DNA of 55,836 nucleotides, from the IMG/VR virus record IMGVR_UViG_3300014962_000009, positions 1 through 55,836 of that record, one strand, 5' to 3'. The notes beneath the pieces were generated by a model, which had not been told where the DNA came from, made no database searches, and saw only the letters and a list, made by a program, of their open reading frames with translations. This DNA comes from a virus. This document shows positions 41,119-48,043 of this stretch, piece by piece. Made by a program: the position numbers and the translations under genes. Position 1 is the first letter of the stretch. Every line of letters begins with the position of its first letter.

Positions 41119-41449
41119 AGCAATCCCATTCGCCGTTTTCGCTATCAATTATCAAATCACCAACTACAGTGATCACCCTTCTTGCTGCTGCCTTCTTCAA
41201 AGCATCGTGCAGTTTCTTTGCAATTTTGTAATCGTTACAGCCTGAGACATGCACCGTCAGACCAACAACAAACCGCAGATCAAGCGTCTCAGGATTCTCC
41301 GTCGGCAAGATCTCGATTTCTGGGTACGGCAGGGTATCTGCGTACAGATGCCATGTCATGCAGTGAAGAGAGGGCCTGTGGCTTATCCAGACGCCCTGTG
41401 GGCGCTTTTTTTCACTGCGGAGGGTCAGCAGTGCTTGATGACCTCTCAT
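41105..41449 (-). CDS. Hypothetical early protein, 114 aa
   Basis: A protein with a basic head (MRGHQALLTLRSEKKRPQGV) and a beta-rich body (YADTLPYPEIEILPTENPET, LDLRFVVGLTVHVSGCND, RRVITVVGDLIIDSENGEW). No catalytic motif is recognised. It lies between the replication gene and the helicase, overlapping both by a few bases, so an accessory replication role is possible. Confidence 0.6.
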   Translation of the reverse strand: MRGHQALLTLRSEKKRPQGVWISHRPSLHCMTWHLYADTLPYPEIEILPTENPETLDLRFVVGLTVHVSGCNDYKIAKKLHDALKKAAARRVITVVGDLIIDSENGEWDCYVPE

Positions 41450-42195
41450 GAGCTTGTAGCCCGTTTTGGAGCCCAGTCGGGCATCCCAGCTTTAACAGCA
41501 GGTTTGGCATAGCTATCGTTTTTCAGCCAATCGGCGTTGAACCCACCCCAACCCCGCTCGCAGCAAATCGTAATCGCCTGCTGCAAGGTCAAACCAGCTT
41601 TTACGGCTTCCCGTTTGATGGCCTCTAGAGCCGTGTCAGTCATCGGTAATTTTTTAGCCTTTCTGACTTGCAAGAAATCATCCCAAAGAGAATCAGACAC
41701 GCCTTCAGGCGGCTTCTGCTTTTTGTTTTTTATTGGGTTAATGGGTTTATGGGTAGCATCATTTTTTGATTCTGCAGCATTGCTCGAGGTATGCTGCAGC
41801 ATAACTGTTGCATTGCTCTGGCTGTCCTGCGGCATTCCAAGGGCATTGTGCAAATCAACATGCTCTTGATGCTGCTGCATTGCCGCTGCATCTTTCCATC
41901 GTTTCATGGCTTTGTTCCGAGCAACTTCAGATTTTGCGTAAACCTTTGAAAGCTCTTCGTCACAACGGGTATGCCGCCAAAAATCATTTTCCAAATAAAA
42001 ATAAGATTGCAATATCAACAACACCTTTTCTCGTGTTGCACCAATCTGAAAAGCCAGCATGTCGGGATCATTTGGCAACGGACGCTCAGTGTCGTAATAC
42101 GTCCACATAAGCTTCAGGTATGACATCTTGTCAGCATCTGACAAAGACGAGGTGGCTTTTAAAAAGTCACCGATATGGTGGCTGTAATAATGCAT
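41446..42195 (-). CDS. O-like replication initiation/helicase-loading protein
   Basis: A 249-residue protein. The N-terminus HYYSHHIGDFLKATSSLSDA and the following helical YLKLMWTYYDTERPLPND match the DUF1376 replication-protein domain. The linker is Gln/Asn-rich (AAAMQQHQEHVDLHNALG). The C-terminal WDDFLQVRKAKKLPMTDTAL and GWGGFNADWLKNDSY fit a DnaT/O-type end that contacts the helicase. The origin may lie in its Gln/Asn-rich coding region, as in lambda O, but no iterons are evident to me. Confidence 0.75.
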   Translation of the reverse strand: MHYYSHHIGDFLKATSSLSDADKMSYLKLMWTYYDTERPLPNDPDMLAFQIGATREKVLLILQSYFYLENDFWRHTRCDEELSKVYAKSEVARNKAMKRWKDAAAMQQHQEHVDLHNALGMPQDSQSNATVMLQHTSSNAAESKNDATHKPINPIKNKKQKPPEGVSDSLWDDFLQVRKAKKLPMTDTALEAIKREAVKAGLTLQQAITICCERGWGGFNADWLKNDSYAKPAVKAGMPDWAPKRATSS

Positions 42196-42300
42196 GTTTG
42201 CCTCACGTTATTGGCTGTCGTTACTTGAATAGGTGGGACGCAGCAGGCCGGTAACGAATCGGCTTTTCAGGAGCTACCCTAGCTGTTCCCGTTAATCATA
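42196..42300 (-). other. Structured intercistronic leader before the O-like gene
   Basis: A 105-base gap between repressor and replication genes with no gene. Inverted repeats: TCGTTAC (42218-42224) with GTAACGA (42251-42257), and AGCTA-CCC-TAGCT (42272-42284). A GTGAGG ribosome site precedes the ATG of 41446-42195. It may hold an attenuator or pause site. Confidence 0.35.
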
Positions 42301-42501
42301 CTAGCCGAAAATGTCGGCCCGCAAGGTTTTTCTGCTGACTTTACCTTTGGTATAACCGCTTATGGCTACCGCCAAAGCAGGGCTTGGCAGCTCCTTGCCA
42401 GAAACAATCAGAGACAACCAAGTCTTGCTAATACTTAAAGCCCTAGCCATTGCTGTTTTAGCACCACGGGGCTGCGATAGAAAATATTCTTGTAATGTCA
42501 T
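42301..42501 (-). CDS. Cro-like HTH repressor
   Basis: A 66-residue protein starting MTLQEYFLSQPRGAKTAMAR. GAKTAMARALSISKTWLSLI then VSGKELPSPALAVAISGY has the spacing of a Cro/CI or YdaS-like HTH. AAGGA precedes the ATG, and an upstream in-frame start is rejected because it lies within the operator. It is the first gene of the left block and faces the right block, so it probably represses one or both divergent promoters. Confidence 0.75.
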   Translation of the reverse strand: MTLQEYFLSQPRGAKTAMARALSISKTWLSLIVSGKELPSPALAVAISGYTKGKVSRKTLRADIFG

Positions 42502-42600
42502 AAGAAATCCTTGTTGAAGGCTCAATTACAACACGACAAAAAAATTTGCGCAAGAACTTGTAATGCCTAATTAAATGTTGTAATCTGTGAATACTTAATT
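42490..42600. promoter_or_regulatory. Divergent promoter/operator region
   Basis: TTGCGCAA at 42546-42553 is palindromic and can serve as -35 on both strands. Leftward: TTGCGC, 17 bases, TGTAAT (42525-42530). Rightward: TTGTAA (42558-42563), 17 bases, TAATCT (42581-42586). Heptamer TTGTAAT occurs at 42490-42496, 42558-42564 and 42578-42584, and inverted at 42525-42531; the outer two extend to ATTACAACA and TGTTGTAAT. The boxes overlap the -10 and -35 elements, so a repressor would shut both. Confidence 0.65.
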
Positions 42601-42612
42601 GGAGGTTACACA

Positions 42613-42840
42613 ATGGACGAACCAAAAAAGAAAGTCATTCCGTACCGCACTTCAACGGGCATCATGATTGGGAAGTTGTACGAAGCACGAGAGCCTATGG
42701 AATATTGCCCTGATATGGAACGTATTCAGACAGCTCTAATTTATGATCAGGAGTTTCTGCGCAAGTTCTGGCTGAAGAATGTCACCTATGTCAGCACAGT
42801 CGTCATCACCATCATAACTCTTGCCATATTTGCAAAATGA
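42613..42840 (+). CDS. Small membrane-anchored early protein, 75 aa
   Basis: A protein with a charged, Tyr-rich cytoplasmic part (MDEPKKKVIPYRTSTGIMIG, EAREPMEYCPDMERIQTALI) and one C-terminal membrane helix (VTYVSTVVITIITLAIFAK). GGAGG precedes the ATG. It is the first gene of the rightward operon. Function unknown. Confidence 0.7.
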   Translation: MDEPKKKVIPYRTSTGIMIGKLYEAREPMEYCPDMERIQTALIYDQEFLRKFWLKNVTYVSTVVITIITLAIFAK

Positions 42841-42935
42841 TGATCGCGGGGATCCTACTCATAGGGGCTGGCCTTGCCTTAATGGTAATAGGTATAGCGT
42901 TAGGCATTTGTTTAATGATGGGAGATGACGATTGA
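42837..42935 (+). CDS. Micro membrane peptide, 32 aa
   Basis: A hydrophobic peptide: IAGILLIGAGLALMVIGIAL then GICLMMGDDD, starting at tandem ATGs that overlap the upstream stop (ATGA). It ends in three acidic residues. A membrane or leader peptide is plausible. Confidence 0.5.
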   Translation: MMIAGILLIGAGLALMVIGIALGICLMMGDDD

Positions 42936-43123
42936 AAACCATTGAAGCTGCGGCTGTCTCTTACGTTATTTGTATTGCGCTGTTCTCTGTCTTTTGGGGA
43001 TACGCCGCACTATCAAAACCGATGCCGAAACTAAAACCGCTATGCGGTGTAGTAGAAATAAGCCCTGACGTTAACCACGCAGACAAAGAACAATGCAGAA
43101 AAATGAGGAGGCGCTCTTTGTGA
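42932..43123 (+). CDS. Small membrane protein, 63 aa (TTG start)
   Basis: A protein with one helix (AAAVSYVICIALFSVFWGYA) and a basic C-terminal tail (ADKEQCRKMRRRSL). GGGAG precedes the TTG, which overlaps the previous stop (TTGA). It is one of three consecutive tiny membrane proteins at the head of the right operon. Confidence 0.55.
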   Translation: MKTIEAAAVSYVICIALFSVFWGYAALSKPMPKLKPLCGVVEISPDVNHADKEQCRKMRRRSL

Positions 43124-43869
43124 TTCATTATCATGGGTTACCAATTACGCCAGCAACAGCAGCTTTAAGGGCGATAAATAGTGGTCATGCATTTATCAGT
43201 TTTCGCCATCCAGATCAATTAACGCTTGCTCTAGAAGTTGCGCAATCTTTTGCTTTAGATAATGGTGCGTTTTCTGCATGGCGTAGCGGGGAACCAATTA
43301 CCGATTGGTCTATGTATTATGAATGGGTTGCACAACTTCACAGGTATCCGGGGTTTGATTTTGCGGTAATACCAGACGTAATTGATGGCAGTGAAATAGA
43401 TAACGATATCTTGATGTATCAATGGCCTTGGAGGCAGTCAGCCCCATGGGTTGGTGCTCCGGTTTGGCACTTACATGAGTCATTAGAAAGGCTAGACAGA
43501 CTGGTATCAAAATGGCCCCGGATTTGTTTAGGCAGCTCAGGGGATTACGGTCAAATTGGAACCCAAGCTTGGTGGCATCGGATGGCGGAAGCCATGGATG
43601 TAATCTGCGATAAACAGGGAAGACCGGCCTGCAAGATACATGGATTACGAATGCTAAATCCCGAAGTATTTTCTAGATTCCCATTTGCCTCTGCTGATAG
43701 CACAAACATTGGGCAAAACATTGGCATTGATTCTGCATGGAAAGGAACATATACGCCGCCAACAAAAGAGGCAAGGGCAGCGATTATGAGGGAGCGTATT
43801 GAATCTCATCAAAGCCTAACCTTTTGGGATCGTAAATTAAATCCAATTCAGGAGACTCTGTTTGGTTGA
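43120..43869 (+). CDS. TGT/DpdA-like enzyme (putative DNA deazaguanine transglycosylase)
   Basis: A 249-residue protein. YHGLPITPATAALRAINSGH starts a likely TIM barrel; ISFRHPDQLTLALEVAQS and FALDNGAFSAWRSGEPIT resemble the substrate-pocket strand of tRNA-guanine transglycosylase relatives, PDVIDGSEIDNDILMYQWPW and VWHLHESLERLDRLVSKWPR follow. The end KLN-x-IQETLFG is short. GTG at 43120 with GAGGAGG upstream overlaps the previous stop, so it is preferred to an ATG at 43093. In phages such DpdA proteins place preQ0-type bases in DNA. No folE, queC, queD or queE homologue is seen here, so the substrate would come from the host. The function is provisional. Confidence 0.55.
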   Translation: MIHYHGLPITPATAALRAINSGHAFISFRHPDQLTLALEVAQSFALDNGAFSAWRSGEPITDWSMYYEWVAQLHRYPGFDFAVIPDVIDGSEIDNDILMYQWPWRQSAPWVGAPVWHLHESLERLDRLVSKWPRICLGSSGDYGQIGTQAWWHRMAEAMDVICDKQGRPACKIHGLRMLNPEVFSRFPFASADSTNIGQNIGIDSAWKGTYTPPTKEARAAIMRERIESHQSLTFWDRKLNPIQETLFG

Positions 43870-44038
43870 TGCTGAAACAAAATTTTGTACCTGCTGTCAA
43901 CGTAGAAAACCAATTGCAGGAGGCAAACAAATGCCGGGGAGGCGCAGAAACTGGCGTTGCCTAAGTTGTGTTGAACGAAGAAGCGTAAGTATTTATTTAT
44001 CAAAAAAAGTTACAACAAATAAAGGAAATAAATTATGA
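43862..44038 (+). CDS. Zinc-ribbon micro-protein, 58 aa (TTG start)
   Basis: A frame with FCTCCQRRKPIAGGKQMPGR and NWRCLSCVERRSVS, similar in Cys spacing and basic character to 34984-35178 and 38808-38972. AGGAG precedes the TTG. Its stop overlaps the next ATG (ATGA), supporting the frame. Nucleic-acid binding is inferred. Confidence 0.55.
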   Translation: MVDAETKFCTCCQRRKPIAGGKQMPGRRRNWRCLSCVERRSVSIYLSKKVTTNKGNKL

Positions 44039-44316
44039 AAAAATTTTTATTGCTACTTACGTTGTTGTGCGCAACCGCACAGGCAGAGACATGGTTTGAG
44101 ATGCCGAACAAAGTAGGCGGCAAGATTCTTTTGTTATCGCAGAAATGCAGTGGAAACGAAGGGAAGATGGTGATTGCAACGTCACCACAGGGAACAAACG
44201 CAAATGGCTGCTGGTTTTACTTTGCTGACATGGTTCATATCGTGTGGCTGGATGGGGGTGAAATAAAAACATCGACGTTTGACCCGAGGGACTTTCAGAT
44301 GAAGGAACGGAAATGA
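44035..44316 (+). CDS. Secreted periplasmic protein with signal peptide
   Basis: A 93-residue protein. MKKFLLLLTLLCATAQA is a clear Sec signal with an A-x-A cleavage site; no lipobox. The mature part (ETWFEMPNKVGGKILLLSQK, GNEGKMVIATSPQGTNANGC, WFYFADMVHIVWLDGGEIKT) has two Cys that could form a disulfide. It resembles tiny exported phage proteins which may alter the envelope or exclude competing phages, though the function is not known here. It overlaps both neighbours by ATGA. Confidence 0.7.
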   Translation: MKKFLLLLTLLCATAQAETWFEMPNKVGGKILLLSQKCSGNEGKMVIATSPQGTNANGCWFYFADMVHIVWLDGGEIKTSTFDPRDFQMKERK

Positions 44317-44543
44317 ATGATGCCGTGAAGAACCCACCCCACTACACGGTAGGTGGTATCGAGACGATTGATTACATGGCGGCTAAGTCCACACCAGAAG
44401 AATTCCATGGGCACCTGCGACTGACAGCATTGAAGTATTTGTCCCGTGCTGGGCATAAGGGGGAAGCACTGGAGGACTACAAGAAAGCAGCGGTATACCT
44501 CGGTTGGCTGATCAACCACATGGAGACGGGGGCGATACGATGA
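44313..44543 (+). CDS. DUF3310 protein
   Basis: A 76-residue protein with the family signature PPHYTVGGIETIDYMAA, ALKYLSRAGHKGEALEDYKK and KAAVYLGWLINHME. DUF3310 proteins are common in tailed phages and linked to nucleotide metabolism or binding; their exact biochemistry is not settled. It overlaps both neighbours by ATGA. Confidence 0.8.
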   Translation: MNDAVKNPPHYTVGGIETIDYMAAKSTPEEFHGHLRLTALKYLSRAGHKGEALEDYKKAAVYLGWLINHMETGAIR

Positions 44544-44788
44544 AACCAACACAAGAGCAAGTCATTGCATGGGCGCTGAAATGCGGGGCAAGCATCAAGA
44601 CTGATTGCAACGGAAATGGCGCGTTTGGAAGCGGTGTTGATTTGAATGCGTTTGCCGCTCTCGCCCATGAAGCAGGTCGCAAGGATGAGAATGAGGCGTG
44701 TGCGAAGGTGTGTGATGAGCAAGACCATGACGGTGTAATGATCGCAAAAGATTGCGCTGACGCTATCCGCGCAAGGAGAGAACAATGA
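44540..44788 (+). CDS. Small helical protein with ENEACA motif, 82 aa
   Basis: A helical protein: MKPTQEQVIAWALKCGASIK, FAALAHEAGRKDENEACAKV and AKDCADAIRARREQ. The (E/K)xEACA ... A-x2-IR-x-R frame matches 34754-34987 and 39705-39983. ATG at 44540 overlaps the previous stop and is preferred to an upstream start. Confidence 0.65.
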   Translation: MKPTQEQVIAWALKCGASIKTDCNGNGAFGSGVDLNAFAALAHEAGRKDENEACAKVCDEQDHDGVMIAKDCADAIRARREQ

Positions 44789-45018
44789 CTGACAAACAAC
44801 CAGAAGCATTACGGCTGGCTGAACAAGATGAAAAGCTTTCACGACTGCTTCGAGCAGAGCCAACATATGCTCCAGAACTACGCCGACTGCATGAAGCGAA
44901 TGCGGAGTTAATAAGAGCATTGATAGATATTGAAGGTAATTATCCTCATCTCTGGGCGGGAGAAAGAGCAAGAGAAGCACTCGCCAAAGCACAAGGAGAG
45001 AACAATGCCAACGGATAG
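44785..45018 (+). CDS. Small helical protein, 77 aa
   Basis: A charged helix-rich protein: TDKQPEALRLAEQDEKLSRL, RAEPTYAPELRRLHEANAEL, IRALIDIEGNYPHLWAGER. It overlaps the next HNH gene by 14 bases. No family is recognised beyond similarity to early phage peptides containing LRRLHEANAEL. Confidence 0.65.
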   Translation: MTDKQPEALRLAEQDEKLSRLLRAEPTYAPELRRLHEANAELIRALIDIEGNYPHLWAGERAREALAKAQGENNANG

Positions 45019-45490
45019 AGAGCTAATGCAGCAGGCGCTGGATTGCTTTGAATATAAAAACGGAAACTTGTATTGGAAAATAAATAGATCAATGATGAAA
45101 GTGGGGGATCAGGCTGGTAACATCAATGATCGTGGTTATTCTTATGTTGGAATTAACAACAGAAAATATTCTACGCATCGAATAATTTTTTTAATGCACT
45201 ATGGATATATGCCTGAGTGTATTGACCATATTGACGGCAACAAAGCAAATAACAATATAAAAAATTTGCGTTTAGCAACAGTTTCTCAAAATAATCAAAA
45301 CGTAAAAATCAGGAAAGACAATAAAACAGGCATAAAGGGGGTAAGCAAAGATAGAGGAATGTTCCGTGTTTGTGTTTCTGTAAAGGGAAAAAATAAACAT
45401 TGCGGATATTTTGACGATATTGAATTGGCTGAACTTGTGGCTATTGAGGCGAGAAATAAATTTCACGGGGAGTTTGCAAATCATGGATAA
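45005..45490 (+). CDS. HNH-AP2 homing endonuclease fused to an older gene start
   Basis: A 161-residue protein. The first 16 residues MPTDRELMQQALDCFE are of a different phage gene type. After it, YKNGNLYWKINRS, HRIIFLMHYGYMPECIDHID, GNKANNNIKNLRLATVSQNN and QNVKIRKDNKTGIKG form an HNH_3 nuclease; KGVSKDRGMFRVCVSVKGKN and HCGYFDDIELAELV form an AP2 DNA-binding domain. A mobile homing gene. Confidence 0.85.
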   Translation: MPTDRELMQQALDCFEYKNGNLYWKINRSMMKVGDQAGNINDRGYSYVGINNRKYSTHRIIFLMHYGYMPECIDHIDGNKANNNIKNLRLATVSQNNQNVKIRKDNKTGIKGVSKDRGMFRVCVSVKGKNKHCGYFDDIELAELVAIEARNKFHGEFANHG

Positions 45491-46010
45491 AAAAGATCGA
45501 CTCGCGCAGCCAGAGCAGAAGGGAAAAGAACAAATCATCTATGACATTCTCTGTTCAGACGAGCAGCCACCAGAAGGGCAGCATTGGGAAGGCTTTGTAG
45601 CAAGCAAGATTGCCGCAGCACTAGCGCAGCCAGAGCAGGAACAAACACGTTCACAAAAAATGCGTGACGCAGGAATAACACGTAGACTAAAAAGATGGGA
45701 CAAAAACGGTGATGACACAGAGCAGGAGCCGGTGGCGTGGGTGAGATGGGACGATGAGGAAAGCTACTGGGACGTTCGCCGCAATCCACCATCGGACGAA
45801 GCGGTTCAATACTTGAAATCGATCAAACGACCGCCGTGGGTTCCTGCTTATCCGCATCCACCACAGCGCGAATGGCAAGGGCTGACGGATGAAGAGATTC
45901 GTGAGTTTGAAATATGGCTTGATGATGAAGAGGAGAAGCATGGCTGGAATCCGCCAGCAGACATTGTTAAGTACATCGAAGCCAAGCTGAAGGAGAAGAA
46001 CAATGGCTAA
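45483..46010 (+). CDS. Acidic early protein, 175 aa, with LAQPEQ and EWQGLTDEE modules
   Basis: A charged protein. RLAQPEQKGKEQIIYDIL and ALAQPEQEQTRSQKMRD repeat a LAQPEQ module, EPVAWVRWDDEESYWDVRR is a middle domain, and REWQGLTDEEIREFEIWLDD plus YIEAKLKEKNNG ends it. LAQPEQEPVAW is usually internal in phage proteins that begin like the N-terminus of the HNH-AP2 frame. This looks like the 3-prime half of an older gene. Function unknown. Confidence 0.65.
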   Translation: MDKKDRLAQPEQKGKEQIIYDILCSDEQPPEGQHWEGFVASKIAAALAQPEQEQTRSQKMRDAGITRRLKRWDKNGDDTEQEPVAWVRWDDEESYWDVRRNPPSDEAVQYLKSIKRPPWVPAYPHPPQREWQGLTDEEIREFEIWLDDEEEKHGWNPPADIVKYIEAKLKEKNNG

Positions 46011-46311
46011 ACCAATGACCCGTGAGGAAGTAAAGAAGTGGGCAAAAGAATTTGTTGAAGAATTCAATGCCAGACAAGAAGAGATTGCTGGGTGTGACTG
46101 CGACAGCCCTACATGGTGTCAGCAGTACGGCAAATGTCACCGCGTATCTTGTGGGTTTGCACCCGCAAAGAAAGAATGGCAAGGGCTGACGGAGAATGAA
46201 ATCAAACACCTTTGGTACGAAGCGTGTCAGACAAATCTTGAATTAACTTCACAACTTATTGTGCATTTGGCTAGAAACATCGAAGCCAAGCTGAAGGAGA
46301 AGAACACATGA
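46003..46311 (+). CDS. Cys-rich early protein with EWQGLT module, 102 aa
   Basis: A protein with an N-terminal helix (MAKPMTREEVKKWAKEFVEE), a Cys-rich middle (AGCDCDSPTWCQQYGKCHRV) and the shared C-terminal module KEWQGLTENEIKHLWYEA ending NIEAKLKEKNT. Five or six Cys may bind metal. It overlaps both neighbours by a few bases. Confidence 0.65.
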   Translation: MAKPMTREEVKKWAKEFVEEFNARQEEIAGCDCDSPTWCQQYGKCHRVSCGFAPAKKEWQGLTENEIKHLWYEACQTNLELTSQLIVHLARNIEAKLKEKNT

Positions 46312-46598
46312 ATTACGAAACGCAAATTGCGTTACTAACGGAGATGCTAAAAACACAGCAGAAGTTGCACGAGACTGCGGTGGATATGCTTAAACCAGCC
46401 GTCGATGCCGCGTATAAAAAAGGTTATGCAGATGCAATGGGGTGGAAGACGCAGAACCACCTTGAACATTTGCCTACACGAGAATGGCAAGGGCTGACGG
46501 ATGAGGAAATCATGGATGCGTGTTCGGCTGTATGGGCATCGCACCCTATTGAGGTTGGTCGTGTTGTCGAAGCCAAACTGAAAGAAAAGAATGCCTAA
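46308..46598 (+). CDS. Early protein with EWQGLT module, 96 aa
   Basis: A protein with a helical head (NYETQIALLTEMLKTQQKLH), a middle YKKGYADAMGWKTQN, and a tail REWQGLTDEEIMDACSAVW followed by VVEAKLKEKNA. The last 35 residues repeat the module of the two preceding genes at both protein and DNA level. Function unknown. Confidence 0.65.
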   Translation: MNYETQIALLTEMLKTQQKLHETAVDMLKPAVDAAYKKGYADAMGWKTQNHLEHLPTREWQGLTDEEIMDACSAVWASHPIEVGRVVEAKLKEKNA

Positions 46599-46830
46599 GC
46601 TGCCCAAGGTTGATCCACACTGGCAAGCGGTTATTGATGCGTACCGTGAAGGTGTAATGCGTGTCATCAACAGCATCAATAAGGGTGAAGTCAAGGAGAC
46701 GGACTTGGAGAAGCTACATAACTTTGCGCAGTTCTCGCTGGCCCTGATGCAGATCAGCGGGCCAGAAAAATGGGCACGGGCAAAGATGAACGCTGAGATG
46801 ATGATGTATATGAAAGCAAAGAATGACTGA
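46591..46830 (+). CDS. Small helical protein, 79 aa
   Basis: A protein starting MPKLPKVDPHWQAVIDAYRE, then VMRVINSINKGEVKETDLEK and FSLALMQISGPEKWARAK. It overlaps both neighbours by 8 bases. No family is recognised. Confidence 0.6.
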   Translation: MPKLPKVDPHWQAVIDAYREGVMRVINSINKGEVKETDLEKLHNFAQFSLALMQISGPEKWARAKMNAEMMMYMKAKND

Positions 46831-47173
46831 GTTTCCGCAAGCCACCACTGACCAGCTTTATTTTAGAGATCCTGCAATTGAGCCACCCCCTCGGGCTACC
46901 AGCATGTTGTTGTTAAATCCCGGCGGGGTATGCATCATAGGGGTTTGGGATGATAGTTGCATTGGCTGGTGCCCAAAACCAAAGATACCTAAAACATTAA
47001 AAAGAAAAATGACTACTGCAGAATACCAACAGATGATGCTTGAGCGTCAAGAAATGCTAGAACAAGCGTTTGATAACGCATACAAAGGTTTTGCCACCGA
47101 AGAAGACTGGGCGATTCTTCGATCTGAATGTGGTTTACCCGCCCTGAAGCGAAAGGAAGAATCATGTCTTTAA
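46823..47173 (+). CDS. Hypothetical early protein, 116 aa
   Basis: A protein with a Pro/Gly-rich head (LYFRDPAIEPPPRATSMLLL, NPGGVCIIGVWDDSCIGWCP) and a charged helical tail (TTAEYQQMMLERQEMLEQAF). It ends 10 bases into the next gene. Function unknown. Confidence 0.6.
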   Translation: MTEFPQATTDQLYFRDPAIEPPPRATSMLLLNPGGVCIIGVWDDSCIGWCPKPKIPKTLKRKMTTAEYQQMMLERQEMLEQAFDNAYKGFATEEDWAILRSECGLPALKRKEESCL

Positions 47174-47796
47174 TAGCGAAAGCAGAGTCCAATAACTCTT
47201 CATTTACCCCCGTGCCAACAGGTATGCATCTGGCCCGGTGCTTCCGTATTGTCGATCTCGGCACACAGAAGTCCACCTACAAGGGCACTGATCAATATAA
47301 GCGGAAGATACTAATCCAGTTTGAGATCCACTCAGAAGACGCACAAGGCAGCCCCTTGCTGACCGATAAGGGTGAGCCTTTGTCTATATCAAAGCGCTAT
47401 ACCTTGTCTCTCAATGAGAACGCTACCCTATCTCATGATCTGGAGTCGTGGCGTGGATCTGCATTTACTGCAGACGAGCGCAAAGGATTCAACCTTGAGA
47501 AGCTCTTGGGCGTCTGGGCCATGCTGAACGTCACAAAGAGTCTTGGTAACGATGACAAGGAATACACCAATATCGAGACTATTAACCCAGTCCCAGCACA
47601 GATCAAGAAAGCTGGCCTTCCAGCTCCTCACAATGATACTTTGATCTATAGCATTGATAGCAGCGGTGAAGATGTTTTCAATAAGCTATCGGAAGGTGTA
47701 CGCAAAACCATTTCCAATAGCCCTGAGTTTCAAGCAAAGAGCAAACAAGCGCCATATGACGATGGATTTGGCGATAACCCCAACGAACCATTCTAA
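47164..47796 (+). CDS. Candidate single-stranded DNA-binding protein
   Basis: A 211-residue protein. MSLIAKAESNNSSFTPVPTG leads to beta strands (GMHLARCFRIVDLGTQKSTY, RKILIQFEIHSEDAQGSPLL), a central basic region and an acidic end (YDDGFGDNPNEPF). OB-like order plus an acidic C-terminal tail fits phage SSBs, where the tail recruits recombination proteins. AAGGA precedes ATG at 47164. Followed by a regulator and an exonuclease. The assignment is by pattern. Confidence 0.5.
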   Translation: MSLIAKAESNNSSFTPVPTGMHLARCFRIVDLGTQKSTYKGTDQYKRKILIQFEIHSEDAQGSPLLTDKGEPLSISKRYTLSLNENATLSHDLESWRGSAFTADERKGFNLEKLLGVWAMLNVTKSLGNDDKEYTNIETINPVPAQIKKAGLPAPHNDTLIYSIDSSGEDVFNKLSEGVRKTISNSPEFQAKSKQAPYDDGFGDNPNEPF

Positions 47797-47806
47797 GGAG
47801 AAATAA

Positions 47807-48043
47807 ATGTACCTAACGCATCCGCTACTCGATTTCATTAAAAAAGAATACAAGCTGAAAAATGACGCCGCCCTAGCGAAGGCGTTAGGTATCAAGCCTC
47901 CGACTATAAGCAAGCTCCGGGCAAATAGGCAGTCCATGAGCGCGGAGATCAAGATCATCATTCACAAAAAGACAGGCATGTCGATTGAAGACATTGAGTC
48001 GTTTTTGGGAGAAGGCAATGATTCAGAAAGAGATCCGGTTTGA
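47807..48043 (+). CDS. HTH regulator, 78 aa
   Basis: A protein with YLTHPLLDFIKKEYKLKNDA, ALAKALGIKPPTISKLRANR and MSAEIKIIIHKKTGMSIEDI: an XRE/Cro-type HTH (ALAKALGIKPPTISKLR). A GGAG site precedes the ATG. It lies late in the right operon and could regulate early transcription together with the repressor at 42301-42501. Confidence 0.75.
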   Translation: MYLTHPLLDFIKKEYKLKNDAALAKALGIKPPTISKLRANRQSMSAEIKIIIHKKTGMSIEDIESFLGEGNDSERDPV

